64,000 nucleotides of DNA from SSSZ01 sp016790965 (GTDB taxonomy: Bacteria; Pseudomonadota; Gammaproteobacteria; Burkholderiales; Rhodocyclaceae): NCBI GenBank assembly GCA_016790965.1, contig JAEUNZ010000020.1:1-64000 (forward strand). Direction: 5' to 3'. Shown piece by piece: positions 19,760 through 28,420 of this stretch. Position 1 is the first letter of the stretch; every line of letters starts with the position of its first letter. The notes below the pieces were generated by a model. That model worked only from the letters and a program-made list of their open reading frames with translations. It was not told where the DNA came from and did not search any database. The position numbers were made by a program, and so were the translations under genes.

Positions 19760-22279
19760 TCAAAGGGCCAGGGTCTGGTGGCTGACGTCGCCGACGTGGG
19801 TGAAGAAGCGCATGGCCAGCCGGTCGGACAGGGCATGCACTGCGGCTACCACTTCGTCCAGGAGAGCGGCCAGTTCCTCGCAGGGCGTGCATTCGCGGCA
19901 GTCGTGAAAGGCGACGCCGGCAAAACGCCCCAAGTCGGTGGCCCGCAAGGCCTTGCCGGCTGCGATGAGACGCTCGTCCCGGATGTCGCCCAGATCCCGG
20001 TCCATGCGCTCCAGATAGCGGACGAGGTTTTCGATCTGGAAGGCGACGCCGTGTGGGTTGGATTCGTCGAAGACCAGCAGATCGAGGACCGGCAACAGTT
20101 CCGGCGGCCGGGAGTAGCGGGAACGGAAGGTGATGATGCTATCCATCAGTTCCAGCAGCCACTCCAGGGTTCCCGGGGCCCGGGCCGAAGGCAGGCGGAG
20201 GAAGTGCGCCAGGGCCGTGGCCAGGGTATCGAGACGCTCGATACGCCGCCCCACCAACAGGAAGCGCCAGCCGTCGTCCCGGGTCATGTTGTCCACGGCG
20301 AAGCCTGTGAGGGACGAGGAGACGAGCAGCACGCGATCCAGGAAGGCGATGGCCTCGGGCAGCGAAGGGTTCTTGCGGCGGGCGTTCTGGAGGTTTCTCT
20401 GCAGGCCGTTGAGAGAGTGCCAGTGGTCGAGGGAGAGCCGCTCCCGCACGTGGGTCGCCGACCACATCACGCTGCGGATGGCCCCCGCCAGACTGCCGGC
20501 CTGGTCTGGATCGTAGATGGCCTCCAGCAGGCGATGTTCGGCATGGCGTGGCGAGGCTTCATCCTCCTCCCGGGTAGGAACGATGTCCATTTCCTCCGCC
20601 AGTTGCTGCACCGCCACCAGGGCCGGGGTGAGTTCGCCCCCGGCTTCAACCAGACGCGCGAGGACGACCCGCAGCAGCCGGGCCGTACAATCGAAGCGTT
20701 CGGAATAGCGCCCGACCCAGTAGAGGTTCTCCACCACCCGCGAGGAAAGATTGGCACCGCCGCGCACCAGGTCGCCGATCCCCAGGGACGATTTGATAAG
20801 GCTGAAGTCACTGACGTGACCATCGGCCAGCACCCAGCTGTCCTTGGACGAGCCCCCCCGCTGCATCGAGATCACCAGCGCGTTGGCGGCGCTGGCCACC
20901 CGGGCGAGGCCCCCGGGCATCACCGTATAACCGTCCGGCGTGGCGACCGCATAGACGCGCAGGCCCACCGCCCGGGCCAGCAGCCGACGCTCGTGGGCGC
21001 GGCTCCAGACGGGAGCCTGGGACAGATGCACCAGTTCCTGGGCCACATAGGCGTGGGGCCGGGTGTCGATACGGCGCAGCATCTCCTCCCGCGCCTCGCC
21101 CTGGAGGTCGCGCCCGAAGGTGGGCTCGAAATGCTGAGTGGGAAAGGCCGGCTTGATGACCAGTTCATCCAGGTGCTCGCGCACGTACTCCAGGGCCGGC
21201 CGCTCACCGCACCACCAGGTGGCCACTGCGGGCATGGCGAGCCGCTCCCCCAGGAGGCGTTCGCACAGGGCGGGCACGAAGCCCATGAGGGCGCCGGAAC
21301 CGATGAGGCCGCTGCCCAGGGCATTGGTCACCACTACCTGGCGGGCCCGCACGGCATTCAACAGGCCGGGGACGCCAAGGGCCGAATCGCCACGCAGTTC
21401 GAGCGGATCGCAGAAACTGTCGTCCTGGCGACGCAGGATGACATGCACTCGCTTCAGCCCCCGCAGGGTCTTGAGGAAGACCGTATCGCCCCGTACCGTG
21501 AGATCCTGGCCTTCCACCAGTGGAAAACCAAGGTAGCGGGCCAGATAGGCGTGTTCGAAATAGGTTTCGTTGTAGGGGCCGGGGGTCAGGAGCACGACGT
21601 GGGGCTGCTCGCCCCGGGCCACCGGCGCTAGGCCAGCGAGGGAATCCTGCAGGGCGCGGAAAAAATCCGCCAGGTGCTCGACGCGCAAATCGCGGAACAG
21701 TTCGGGAAAGACCCGCGAGATGATGAGGCGGTTTTCCAGGGCATAGCCGGCGCCGGAGGGGGCCTGGGTGCGGTCGGCTATGACCCACCAGCGCCCGTCG
21801 GGCGAACGAGCCAAGTCAACGGCGTAGAAATGGAGCCAGGTTTTTCCCGGCGGCCGCAGTCCGCGACAGGGCCAGAGGTAGCCATGCTGTCCATAGACCA
21901 GGGCCGGAGGCAGGAGGCCCTCGGCCAGCAGGCGCTGCTCGCCGTAGAGGTCGGCCAGCACCCCGTTGAGGACAGCGGCCCGCTGCGCCACCGCCGCCGC
22001 GATCTGACGCCACTCGTCGGCAGCGATGATGAAGGGCAGCGGGTCCAGGGCCCAGGGCCGGTCGGCCCCGTGGGGATCGGCATAGACGTTGTAGGTGACG
22101 CCGTTTTCCTGGATACGGCGATCGACAAACTCGACCCGCTCCCGCATCACCTCCGGCGCCGCCGCGTCCAGATGGCCCAGGAACTGCCGCCAATGGGGCC
22201 GCACTGCCCCCGCGGCGGTCAACATTTCATCGAAGCGCCGGGTATTGCGGGGATAAATGGCGAGCAGGGTGCGGGCCAT
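19760..22279 (-). CDS. Circularly permuted ATP-grasp amidoligase fused to alpha-E domain
   Basis: 839-aa fusion. Residues 1 to about 500 form the circularly permuted ATP-grasp type 2 domain (NGVTYNVYADPHGADRPW, ADRTQAPSGAGYALENR, LLTPGPYNETYFEHAYLA, LVEGQDLTV). From about residue 510 an alpha-E (all-helical) domain begins with LSSRVVENLYWVGRYSERFD. These families are predicted amide-bond-forming enzymes and partners acting with transglutaminase-like proteins (Iyer/Aravind amidoligase work). ATG at 22279 is preferred over an in-frame TTG at 22297. In locus 2 (28.4-30.8 kb) the same two domains are separate genes. The stop codon abuts the MITE. Confidence 0.88.
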   Translation of the reverse strand: MARTLLAIYPRNTRRFDEMLTAAGAVRPHWRQFLGHLDAAAPEVMRERVEFVDRRIQENGVTYNVYADPHGADRPWALDPLPFIIAADEWRQIAAAVAQRAAVLNGVLADLYGEQRLLAEGLLPPALVYGQHGYLWPCRGLRPPGKTWLHFYAVDLARSPDGRWWVIADRTQAPSGAGYALENRLIISRVFPELFRDLRVEHLADFFRALQDSLAGLAPVARGEQPHVVLLTPGPYNETYFEHAYLARYLGFPLVEGQDLTVRGDTVFLKTLRGLKRVHVILRRQDDSFCDPLELRGDSALGVPGLLNAVRARQVVVTNALGSGLIGSGALMGFVPALCERLLGERLAMPAVATWWCGERPALEYVREHLDELVIKPAFPTQHFEPTFGRDLQGEAREEMLRRIDTRPHAYVAQELVHLSQAPVWSRAHERRLLARAVGLRVYAVATPDGYTVMPGGLARVASAANALVISMQRGGSSKDSWVLADGHVSDFSLIKSSLGIGDLVRGGANLSSRVVENLYWVGRYSERFDCTARLLRVVLARLVEAGGELTPALVAVQQLAEEMDIVPTREEDEASPRHAEHRLLEAIYDPDQAGSLAGAIRSVMWSATHVRERLSLDHWHSLNGLQRNLQNARRKNPSLPEAIAFLDRVLLVSSSLTGFAVDNMTRDDGWRFLLVGRRIERLDTLATALAHFLRLPSARAPGTLEWLLELMDSIITFRSRYSRPPELLPVLDLLVFDESNPHGVAFQIENLVRYLERMDRDLGDIRDERLIAAGKALRATDLGRFAGVAFHDCRECTPCEELAALLDEVVAAVHALSDRLAMRFFTHVGDVSHQTLAL

Positions 22280-22298
22280 GGAGGGTCGTAAAGGCAAG

Positions 22299-22322
22299 AA
22301 CGGCGCGCCGCAGCGCGCCGTT
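22299..22322. other. GC-rich hairpin between the DUF2126 and ATP-grasp genes
   Basis: AACGGCGCGC / GCGCGCCGTT with loop CGCA, in a 51-base intercistronic gap. Four T residues follow on the plus strand; on the minus strand (the transcribed one) it is followed by CTTGCC, so it may only partly terminate or stabilise the upstream message. Confidence 0.5.
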
Positions 22323-22330
22323 TTCGGGCA

Positions 22331-25300
22331 TTAGAAACGTCGCAAGTCTAGCGTAAACGGGTGCTCCGCGCTGATCTCGGGAGGGGCAACCGCCATGCGT
22401 CCCGGAGTGTGCCCGAAACGGAAGAAGCGGGCCAGGCGCCGGCTTTCGGCTTCGAACGCATTGACCGGGAAGGCTTCGAAATTGCGCCCGCCGGGGTGGG
22501 CGACGTGGTACTGGCAGCCGCCCAGGGAGCGCTGCATCCAGGTATCCACCAGATCGAAAACCAGGGGGCCGTGGACGCCGATGGTGGGGTGCAGACAGGA
22601 AGCCGGCTGCCAGGCCCGGTAGCGCACACCGGCGACGTATTCGCCGCCGGTGCCGGTGGGCTGCAGGGGCACGGCGCGGCCGTTGCACGTGAGCACGTAG
22701 CGGTCCGGCGCCATGCCGGCGACCTTGACCTGGACCCGCTCCACCGAAGAATCGACGAAGCGCACGGTGGTCCCCACATTGCCCTCCTCGCCCATGACAT
22801 GCCAGGGTTCGAGGGCGTGGCGCAGCTCGAAGTCGATGCCCCGGGCCGCAAAGTCGCCGTACTTGGGGAAGCGGAATTCGAAGTGGGGGGCGAACCATTC
22901 CGGTTCGAAGGGGAAACCGGCCTGCTGCATTTCCTCCGCCACGTCGCGGAAATCCTGCTCGACGAAGTGGGGCAGCATGAAGCGGTCGTGGAGTTCGGTG
23001 CCCCAACGGGCCAGCCGGGGCGGATCGTAGGGGGTGTCCCAGAAGCGGGCGATGAGGCCGCGCAGCAGCAGTTGCTGGGCCAGGGACATGCGGGCGTGGG
23101 GCGGCATCTCGAAGGCGCGCAGTTCGAGAAGGCCGTGGCGGCCGGCGGGACCGTCGGGCGAATACAGCTTGTCGATGCAGAACTCGGCCCGGTGGGTGTT
23201 GCCGGTGACATCCACCAGCAGATTGCGCAGGATGCGGTCGATGAGCCAGGGCTGCGTATTGTCGCCCTGTCGCGCAATTTCCCGGAAGGCGATTTCCAAT
23301 TCGTAGAGGGCGTCGTTGCGCGCCTCGTCCACTCGCGGCGCCTGGCTGGTGGGGCCGATGAAGAGGCCTGAGAACAGGTAGGAGAGGCTGGGGTGGTTGT
23401 GCCAGTAGGCGATGAGGCTCTTGAGCAAATCCGGCCGGCGCAGGAAGGGGGAATCGTTGGGCGTCGCGCCGCCGAGGACGAAGTGGTTGCCGCCGCCGGT
23501 GCCGGTGTGGCGGCCGTCGAGCATGAATTTCTCGCTGGTCAGACGGGAGAGGTGGGCCGCATCGTAGAGGTGGGTGGTCCGCTCCACCAATTGATCCCAG
23601 GAGCTGGCCGGATGCACGTTCACCTCGATGACGCCGGGGTCGGGGGTGACGCTGAAATGGGCAAGGCGCGGGTCGGCGGGGGGCGGGTAGCCCTCGAAAA
23701 TGAGCGGCAGATGCATGGCCTCGGCTGCCTGCTCGCAGGCAGCCAGCAGTTCGAGGTAGTCGTCCAGCCCGCCGGTGGGGGGCATAAAGACGTAAAGCTT
23801 GCCATCCCGGGGCTGGGCGCACATGGCCAGCCGGGTGATCCAGGCGGCGGATTCCTTGAAGCCCGGCACGCGGTCGGGGGCAGCGGCAGCCTGGCCCTTG
23901 CCCCGGCCGGCGGCGGCCTGGCGAGCCCGGGCGGCCTCCACCACGGCCGCGAATTGCCGGCGGATTTCGGCGTAGGACTTGAGGGGAGCCGGCACCAGGG
24001 AAGGATCGAGGGGGTGCTGGTAGGGGTAATCGGCCTTGGCGACCCAAGGCTGGGAATCGAGGGGCAAGCGCCAGCCCATGGGCGAGTCGCCGGGGAACAG
24101 GTAGCAGCGCTCGGAGCGCAGAAACCAAGGGCCGGTCTGCCACCGGCCATGGACGTCCTTCATCACCGGGAAGACGTGGCCGACGGTTTGGGTCAGGCCC
24201 TGGGAGAACACCTTCATCAGGCGGGCCCGCTCCAGGGGATCGTCCACCCGGGAGTCGAAGGGATCGACGTTGCCGGGCAGGCGCCGCTCCCGCCACAGGT
24301 AGTAGAACACGTCCTCGAAGGCGGGAAAGATGTCCCCGCCTTCGAGGCCCAGGTTGCGGGCCACCCGCTCCAGGAACGCCGCCGAGTGAGCGTCGGTGAC
24401 GCCGTAATCCTTTTTCTCGTCGGCGTAAAGGGCCGGGTTGCCCCAGAGGGGCTGGCCATCCTTGCGCCAGAAGCAGTTGAGGCTCCAGCGCGGCAGCTGC
24501 TCGCCGGGATACCACTTGCCCTGGCCGAAGTGCATGAAGCCCTCGGCGCCGTATTTTTCCCGCAGGCGATGGAAGAGGTCGGCGGCCAGCAGGCGCTTGG
24601 TGGGCCCGAGGGCGTCGGTGTTCCACTCGGCGCCGTCGGGGTCGTCCACGGCCACGAAGGTGGGTTCGCCGCCCTGGGTCAGGCGCACGTCGCGGGCCTT
24701 GAGCCGGGCGTCGATGCGATGGCCCAGGGCCTCGATGGCGGCCCACTCTTCGTCCGAATAGGGCTTGGTCACCCGCGGCGCTTCCCAGATGCGGGTGACC
24801 TGCATGGTGTGGCCGAATGTCGTCTCGCATTCGTCGATGGCGCCGGTGAGGGGTGCGGCGGAAGCGGGTTCCGGCGTGCAGGCCAGGGGAATGTGGCCTT
24901 CGCCGGCGAAGAGGCCGGAAGTGGGGTCAAGCCCGATCCAGCCGGCACCGGGCAGATAGACTTCCGCCCAGGCGTGGAGGTCGGTGAAATCGGCTTCCGG
25001 CCCCGAGGGGCCGTCCAGGGATTTCACATCCGGCTTCAGTTGAATCAGGTAGCCGGAGACGAAGCGGGCCGCCAGACCCAGGTGGCGCAGGAGTTGCACC
25101 AGCAGCCAGGCTGAGTCGCGGCAGGAGCCGGAACGCTTCTCCAGGGTTTCCTCCGGCGTCTGCACGCCGGGTTCCATGCGGATGGTGTAGGCGATGTCCT
25201 GCTGCAGACGGGCGTTCAGGGCCACCAGGAAATCTACGCTGCGGGCCTTCTCGCGGGGAATGGCCGCGAGGTAAGCCGCGAACAGCGGCGTCGCCGCCAA

Positions 25301-25660
25301 CTGGTAAAGGTAGGGCGTCAGCTCGTGGCGCTGCCAGGCCTCGTAGGTGAAGGGAAAGTGCTCGGCGTGGGGTTCCAAGAAGAAGTCGAAGGGGTTGATG
25401 ACCGACATCTCGGCCACCACATCCACCTCGATGCGGAACTCCCGCGTCTTTTCCGGGAAGACCAGGCGGGCCAAGTAGTTGCCCTGGGGATCCTGCTGCC
25501 AGTTGATGAAATGCTCTTCCGGCCCGACCTTCAGCGAGTAGGACAGGATGCGGGTCCGCGAGTGGGGACAGGGCCGCAGGCGGATGACCTGGGGGCCGAG
25601 TCCGACCAGGCGGTCGTAGTGGTAGTGGGTGACGTGGTTGAGGGCGACGTGGATGGACAC
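22331..25660 (-). CDS. Transglutaminase-like protein with large C-terminal DUF2126 domain
   Basis: 1109-aa protein. The N-terminal transglutaminase part (about residues 1-280) starts MSIHVALNHVTHYHYDR and has catalytic Cys180 (RSGSCRDSAWLL), His229 (DLHAWAEVYL) and Asp245 (WIGLDPTSG). The remaining 800 residues are the DUF2126 domain, with family landmarks such as QGGEPTFVAVDDPDGAEW, FGQGKWYPGEQLPRWS and DGRHTGTGGGNHFVLGG; the last block resembles nucleotide or amine-ligase loops. It heads the locus-1 operon (this gene, ATP-grasp::alpha-E, transglutaminase, flavoprotein). It has no signal peptide, so action is cytoplasmic. The precise reaction is unknown. Confidence 0.9.
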   Translation of the reverse strand: MSIHVALNHVTHYHYDRLVGLGPQVIRLRPCPHSRTRILSYSLKVGPEEHFINWQQDPQGNYLARLVFPEKTREFRIEVDVVAEMSVINPFDFFLEPHAEHFPFTYEAWQRHELTPYLYQLAATPLFAAYLAAIPREKARSVDFLVALNARLQQDIAYTIRMEPGVQTPEETLEKRSGSCRDSAWLLVQLLRHLGLAARFVSGYLIQLKPDVKSLDGPSGPEADFTDLHAWAEVYLPGAGWIGLDPTSGLFAGEGHIPLACTPEPASAAPLTGAIDECETTFGHTMQVTRIWEAPRVTKPYSDEEWAAIEALGHRIDARLKARDVRLTQGGEPTFVAVDDPDGAEWNTDALGPTKRLLAADLFHRLREKYGAEGFMHFGQGKWYPGEQLPRWSLNCFWRKDGQPLWGNPALYADEKKDYGVTDAHSAAFLERVARNLGLEGGDIFPAFEDVFYYLWRERRLPGNVDPFDSRVDDPLERARLMKVFSQGLTQTVGHVFPVMKDVHGRWQTGPWFLRSERCYLFPGDSPMGWRLPLDSQPWVAKADYPYQHPLDPSLVPAPLKSYAEIRRQFAAVVEAARARQAAAGRGKGQAAAAPDRVPGFKESAAWITRLAMCAQPRDGKLYVFMPPTGGLDDYLELLAACEQAAEAMHLPLIFEGYPPPADPRLAHFSVTPDPGVIEVNVHPASSWDQLVERTTHLYDAAHLSRLTSEKFMLDGRHTGTGGGNHFVLGGATPNDSPFLRRPDLLKSLIAYWHNHPSLSYLFSGLFIGPTSQAPRVDEARNDALYELEIAFREIARQGDNTQPWLIDRILRNLLVDVTGNTHRAEFCIDKLYSPDGPAGRHGLLELRAFEMPPHARMSLAQQLLLRGLIARFWDTPYDPPRLARWGTELHDRFMLPHFVEQDFRDVAEEMQQAGFPFEPEWFAPHFEFRFPKYGDFAARGIDFELRHALEPWHVMGEEGNVGTTVRFVDSSVERVQVKVAGMAPDRYVLTCNGRAVPLQPTGTGGEYVAGVRYRAWQPASCLHPTIGVHGPLVFDLVDTWMQRSLGGCQYHVAHPGGRNFEAFPVNAFEAESRRLARFFRFGHTPGRMAVAPPEISAEHPFTLDLRRF

Positions 25661-25847
25661 GGGTTTCTCCGATCAGGTTCTTGGGGAGCAATAGCAAAAG
25701 CCGAGCCACCGGTTTTGCCCTTTTGGTGGCCCGACTGGGCCATCCCCGCACCATTCCTGGGCAATGCGTGGCAACCCTGCACCACTTCGCCCCAGGACAG
25801 GGAATCCGCATTCTATTAGCCTGGCCAACAAATAGCTTCCGCCAACC

Positions 25848-26100
25848 CGACTGCTTTCGGAGAAGCCGGGCCATTCCGTGACTCCTTGGTCAGGCCTCCT
25901 TTCCGAACCCGTGGGTTTCATCGTAACTCCCCGGTCCGGCCGCTTTTCTGAACCCATGGGTTCCGCCTGGAGGGCGTACTTTCTTCTTGCTGGCTGAAGC
26001 AAAAGAAAGTCACACGCCCTCCAGGCGGAACCCCAGGGTTCAGCCAACCCGACTGCTTCCGGAGAAGCCGGGCCATTCGGTGCCTCCTCAGTCGAGTCGC
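25848..26100 (+). repeat. Dispersed hairpin repeat, copy B, with 34-bp direct repeats
   Basis: A perfect 20-bp inverted repeat (25958-25977 and 26014-26033, GGGTTCCGCCTGGAGGGCGT) encloses a second 8-bp pair ACTTTCTT/AAGAAAGT, giving a large hairpin. Sequence beginning CAACCCGACTGCTT and continuing to CCATTC occurs twice, at about 25844 and 26044, exactly 200 bases apart. The left half is homologous to copy A. The block fills most of the gap upstream of the DUF2126 gene and no protein is encoded in it. Confidence 0.7.
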
Positions 26101-26218
26101 TTTTCGGAACCTGCCATGCAAATTCATCGCTTGGAGTTCGGAAAACAGACCATTTTCGGCCCGATGATCTCCCGCAATACGAAGCCCACCGCGACCGCCG
26201 CCAGCATGCTTGTATCGC

Positions 26219-26245
26219 AAATGATAATGGTTCCTATTTACATTT
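26219..26245 (+). promoter_or_regulatory. Putative Fur box
   Basis: AAATGATAATGG followed by TTCCTATTTACATTT forms an imperfect AT-rich dyad in otherwise GC-rich DNA and matches the GATAAT-based Fur consensus well in its left half. It lies about 48 bases before the first small open reading frame of the DUF2325 operon. Confidence 0.55.
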
Positions 26246-26292
26246 CGATGCTGCGCACCTAGAATGCTTCCAACCTTATCCCTGGAGCCCCC

Positions 26293-26367
26293 ATGCGAAG
26301 CCTTGCCCTGCATGTTGCAATCGCCGCCATGCTGCTGTGGTCGGCCCTTTCCATCGCCCATCGCTGA
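26293..26367 (+). CDS. 24-aa hydrophobic small protein
   Basis: ATG at 26293 with GGAG five bases upstream opens a 24-codon frame starting MRSLALHVAIAAML and ending SIAHR. It is a basic N-terminus followed by one hydrophobic segment, so either a small membrane peptide or a signal-peptide-like leader. It is the first reading frame after the putative Fur box, 16 bases before the 70-aa gene. No family is recognised. The ribosome site and the position support translation, but a frame this short needs experimental proof. Confidence 0.45.
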   Translation: MRSLALHVAIAAMLLWSALSIAHR

Positions 26368-26383
26368 TCGGGGAATCACTGAC

Positions 26384-26596
26384 ATGAATCAACACTCTCT
26401 CTGGGCCGGCGCCTTGAGTCTGGTCCTCCTGCACGAAGAGACTGGCTGCCCCCATTCAGCCCTCAACGCGGCGCGCCTGCTGGAGCGCCTCAGCGAACTG
26501 CCCGAAATCGACGGGAGCACCCGCGATCTGTGCGAGCGGGCCAGTGCCCGGCTACGCCATGACTGCCGGGAGGACCACCTTGCTTGCGCCGCTTGA
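26384..26596 (+). CDS. Small conserved-type hypothetical protein, 70 aa
   Basis: 70-aa soluble protein starting MNQHSLWAGALSLVLLHEE, with a helical composition and three cysteines (GCPHS, LCERAS, DCRED). A GGGGA ribosome site lies nine bases before the ATG. Family not recognised. It overlaps the next gene by 38 bases and is the second frame after the Fur-like site. Its place in the operon suggests a role in iron or redox response together with the DUF2325 protein, which is inference only. Confidence 0.6.
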   Translation: MNQHSLWAGALSLVLLHEETGCPHSALNAARLLERLSELPEIDGSTRDLCERASARLRHDCREDHLACAA

Positions 26597-26993
26597 GAAC
26601 CGCTCCCTCATCGAGCGGGAGGGCGAGCCTGCCCTGACGGCCGAACAGGGCAACGCACTGCGTCAGGCACGGCGGGAACTGCGCCGCTCGGCCGCGCTGG
26701 CGGCGCGCAAGATCGTCTCCCAGGAAAACGAAATCCTTCGCCTGCGAAATCTCCTCGAATCCAGTCAGGAACGCGTCGCTGCCCTGGAGTCGGGCCAGGC
26801 GATCGTCGAACTCGGGCGACGCCTGATGATCCTCAGCCTGCGCAACGACGAGTTACAGGGCGCCGCTGAACGTCTCTGGACCCTGGACAAGACCCTTGCC
26901 GCCGCCCATGCCGAGTGCGAGCGCCTGGGCGAGGAACGGGACCAGTTAGCCGCACGCCTCGCCAGGCGCAGACGCGCCCCGCCTTCGTCCTGA
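26559..26993 (+). CDS. Coiled-coil hypothetical protein
   Basis: 144-aa protein that is almost wholly helical and charged, with heptad-like stretches from about residue 35 to 135 (QARRELRRSAALAARKIVSQ, ENEILRLRNLLESS, LGEERDQLAARLARRR). No enzymatic motif and no signal peptide. The ATG at 26559 lies inside the 70-aa gene in another frame, a coupled arrangement; a GTG at 26544 is also possible. It precedes the DUF2325 gene, itself rich in coiled coil, so the two may interact. Confidence 0.6.
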   Translation: MTAGRTTLLAPLENRSLIEREGEPALTAEQGNALRQARRELRRSAALAARKIVSQENEILRLRNLLESSQERVAALESGQAIVELGRRLMILSLRNDELQGAAERLWTLDKTLAAAHAECERLGEERDQLAARLARRRRAPPSS

Positions 26994-27097
26994 CCTGTCC
27001 CGGCAGCTCCTATGCGTCCCCGACCACGTCCGCCCCCTACCCCGCCGCAGCCAAAGACTGCTTATCCCATCCTCGTCGTCACGCTTCCCCAATTCCC

Positions 27098-28402
27098 ATG
27101 CTGACCCGCTTTCCCGCCCCCCGACACCCGGCGACCGCCTCTCTCGCCAAGGCGTCCGAAACGCCCTACCTCGTGGCCGGCGGCGCCATCCGCCTCTCCC
27201 TGTCCTCCGACCTGCAAGGGCCTGCCGGGGAAGAAGCTTCGCCCCGCAAGGGTTCCCGCCGCCGGCGCCTTTGGGAGCTGGGCCACAAGTGCCACTGCCC
27301 CATCGTTGGCGTGTGTTTTTCGGTGCATGAACTGCGGAGCCATATGGCCCGGGTCATGCAGATTTCCCGCAGCGCTTCGGACTACACCCTGCACAGTTCC
27401 GCCGTGGGGGCCTGCGAGGCCCGCGGCCCCCTGTCGGACCTGCTGCACAAGGTGCTGGAAAAGCGCTACGCCCTCACCATCAGGCTTTTCGCTGCGGCCC
27501 GCAGCCGTGACGCCCTGGCCACCCTCTGGCAGGAAGCCCTGGACAGCGGCAGCGAAATTCCCGCCGCCTTATGGGCGACCTGGACCCATCCGGCCTGCGA
27601 CAAGGTTCTGGAACAGACGGTCTACGCCGACATTCACATGCTGCAGCACCAGATCGGCAGCGGCACCCGGGCCGAATTGAAAACCCTGGAGACCCTGCGC
27701 CAGGAAAACACCACTTTGCGCGGCGAGGTGGCTACGCTGCGGGAGGAAGGCCGTCGCCTGCAGCGGGAAAAGGCCGATGAAACCCGCGTTCTCTCCGCCC
27801 AGATCGGCCGCCTGCAAGCCGAACTGGCCTCCCGGGACGCCTGGGGTGCCGGTCTGCTGGGCCAAATGGAGTGCCTGCGCGCCAGCCTGCCAGACCTCAA
27901 GGACCGCCAGGCCCTGGCCCGCCGGGCCCAGGATGCGGAAAACCGCGCACAGGCGCTCACCGCCCGGGCGGCGGAACTGGAGGCCGCCCTGGAGCGCCTG
28001 CGCCGCCAGCCTCCGCCCGAGGTGGCGCCCAGCCCCGCCCAGCCGCCGGCCGCGGAAAAGGGGCCGCACCCCGAGCACCTGGCAGGGCGTTGCATCCTCT
28101 GCGTGGGCGGCCGCTCCGGTTCGGTGGAGGCCTATCGGCAACTGGTGGAATCCCGCGGCGGACGCTTCCTGCACCACGATGGCGGCCTGGAGGAGAGCGT
28201 GCAGCGCATCGACGGGGCGCTGGCCGCCGCCGATCTGGTCATCTGCCAGGCAGGATGCATCAGTCACAATGCCTACTGGCGGGTAAAGGAACAGTGCAAA
28301 CGCAGCGGCAAGCGCTGCATCTACGTCAAGACGGCGGGGGTCACTTCCTTCGCCCGTTCGGTGGCCGAAGCCACTGCTCCGGAAGCGGCCGACGCGGATT
28401 GA
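27098..28402 (+). CDS. DUF2325 domain protein with N-terminal Cys/His motif and coiled coil
   Basis: 434-aa protein in three parts. Near residue 65 is a Cys/His-rich motif (ELGHKCHCPIVGVCFSVHEL) that could bind metal. Residues about 185-330 are coiled coil (LETLRQENTTLRGEVATLRE). The last 100 residues form the DUF2325 domain: RCILCVGGRSGSVEAYRQLV, FLHHDGGLEESVQRID, AADLVICQAGCISHNAYW, CKRSGKRCIYVKTAGVTS. DUF2325 has no established biochemistry. Start 27098 was taken because the 61 codons upstream are low-complexity and overlap the previous gene. It is last in the putative Fur-controlled operon and convergent with the alpha-E gene. Confidence 0.8.
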   Translation: MLTRFPAPRHPATASLAKASETPYLVAGGAIRLSLSSDLQGPAGEEASPRKGSRRRRLWELGHKCHCPIVGVCFSVHELRSHMARVMQISRSASDYTLHSSAVGACEARGPLSDLLHKVLEKRYALTIRLFAAARSRDALATLWQEALDSGSEIPAALWATWTHPACDKVLEQTVYADIHMLQHQIGSGTRAELKTLETLRQENTTLRGEVATLREEGRRLQREKADETRVLSAQIGRLQAELASRDAWGAGLLGQMECLRASLPDLKDRQALARRAQDAENRAQALTARAAELEAALERLRRQPPPEVAPSPAQPPAAEKGPHPEHLAGRCILCVGGRSGSVEAYRQLVESRGGRFLHHDGGLEESVQRIDGALAAADLVICQAGCISHNAYWRVKEQCKRSGKRCIYVKTAGVTSFARSVAEATAPEAADAD

Positions 28403-28420
28403 GGGAAGCCTTCCCCCGGA

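Noticed and set aside
22227..24830. 867-codon minus-strand frame inside the DUF2126 gene in another register
   Set aside because: Arg/Pro/Gly-rich out-of-frame translation overlapping a gene with clear motifs; typical GC shadow.
25987..26262. 91-codon plus frame between the hairpin repeat and the Fur-like box
   Set aside because: Its first half is translated repeat sequence and it ends across the Fur-like box; no ribosome site.
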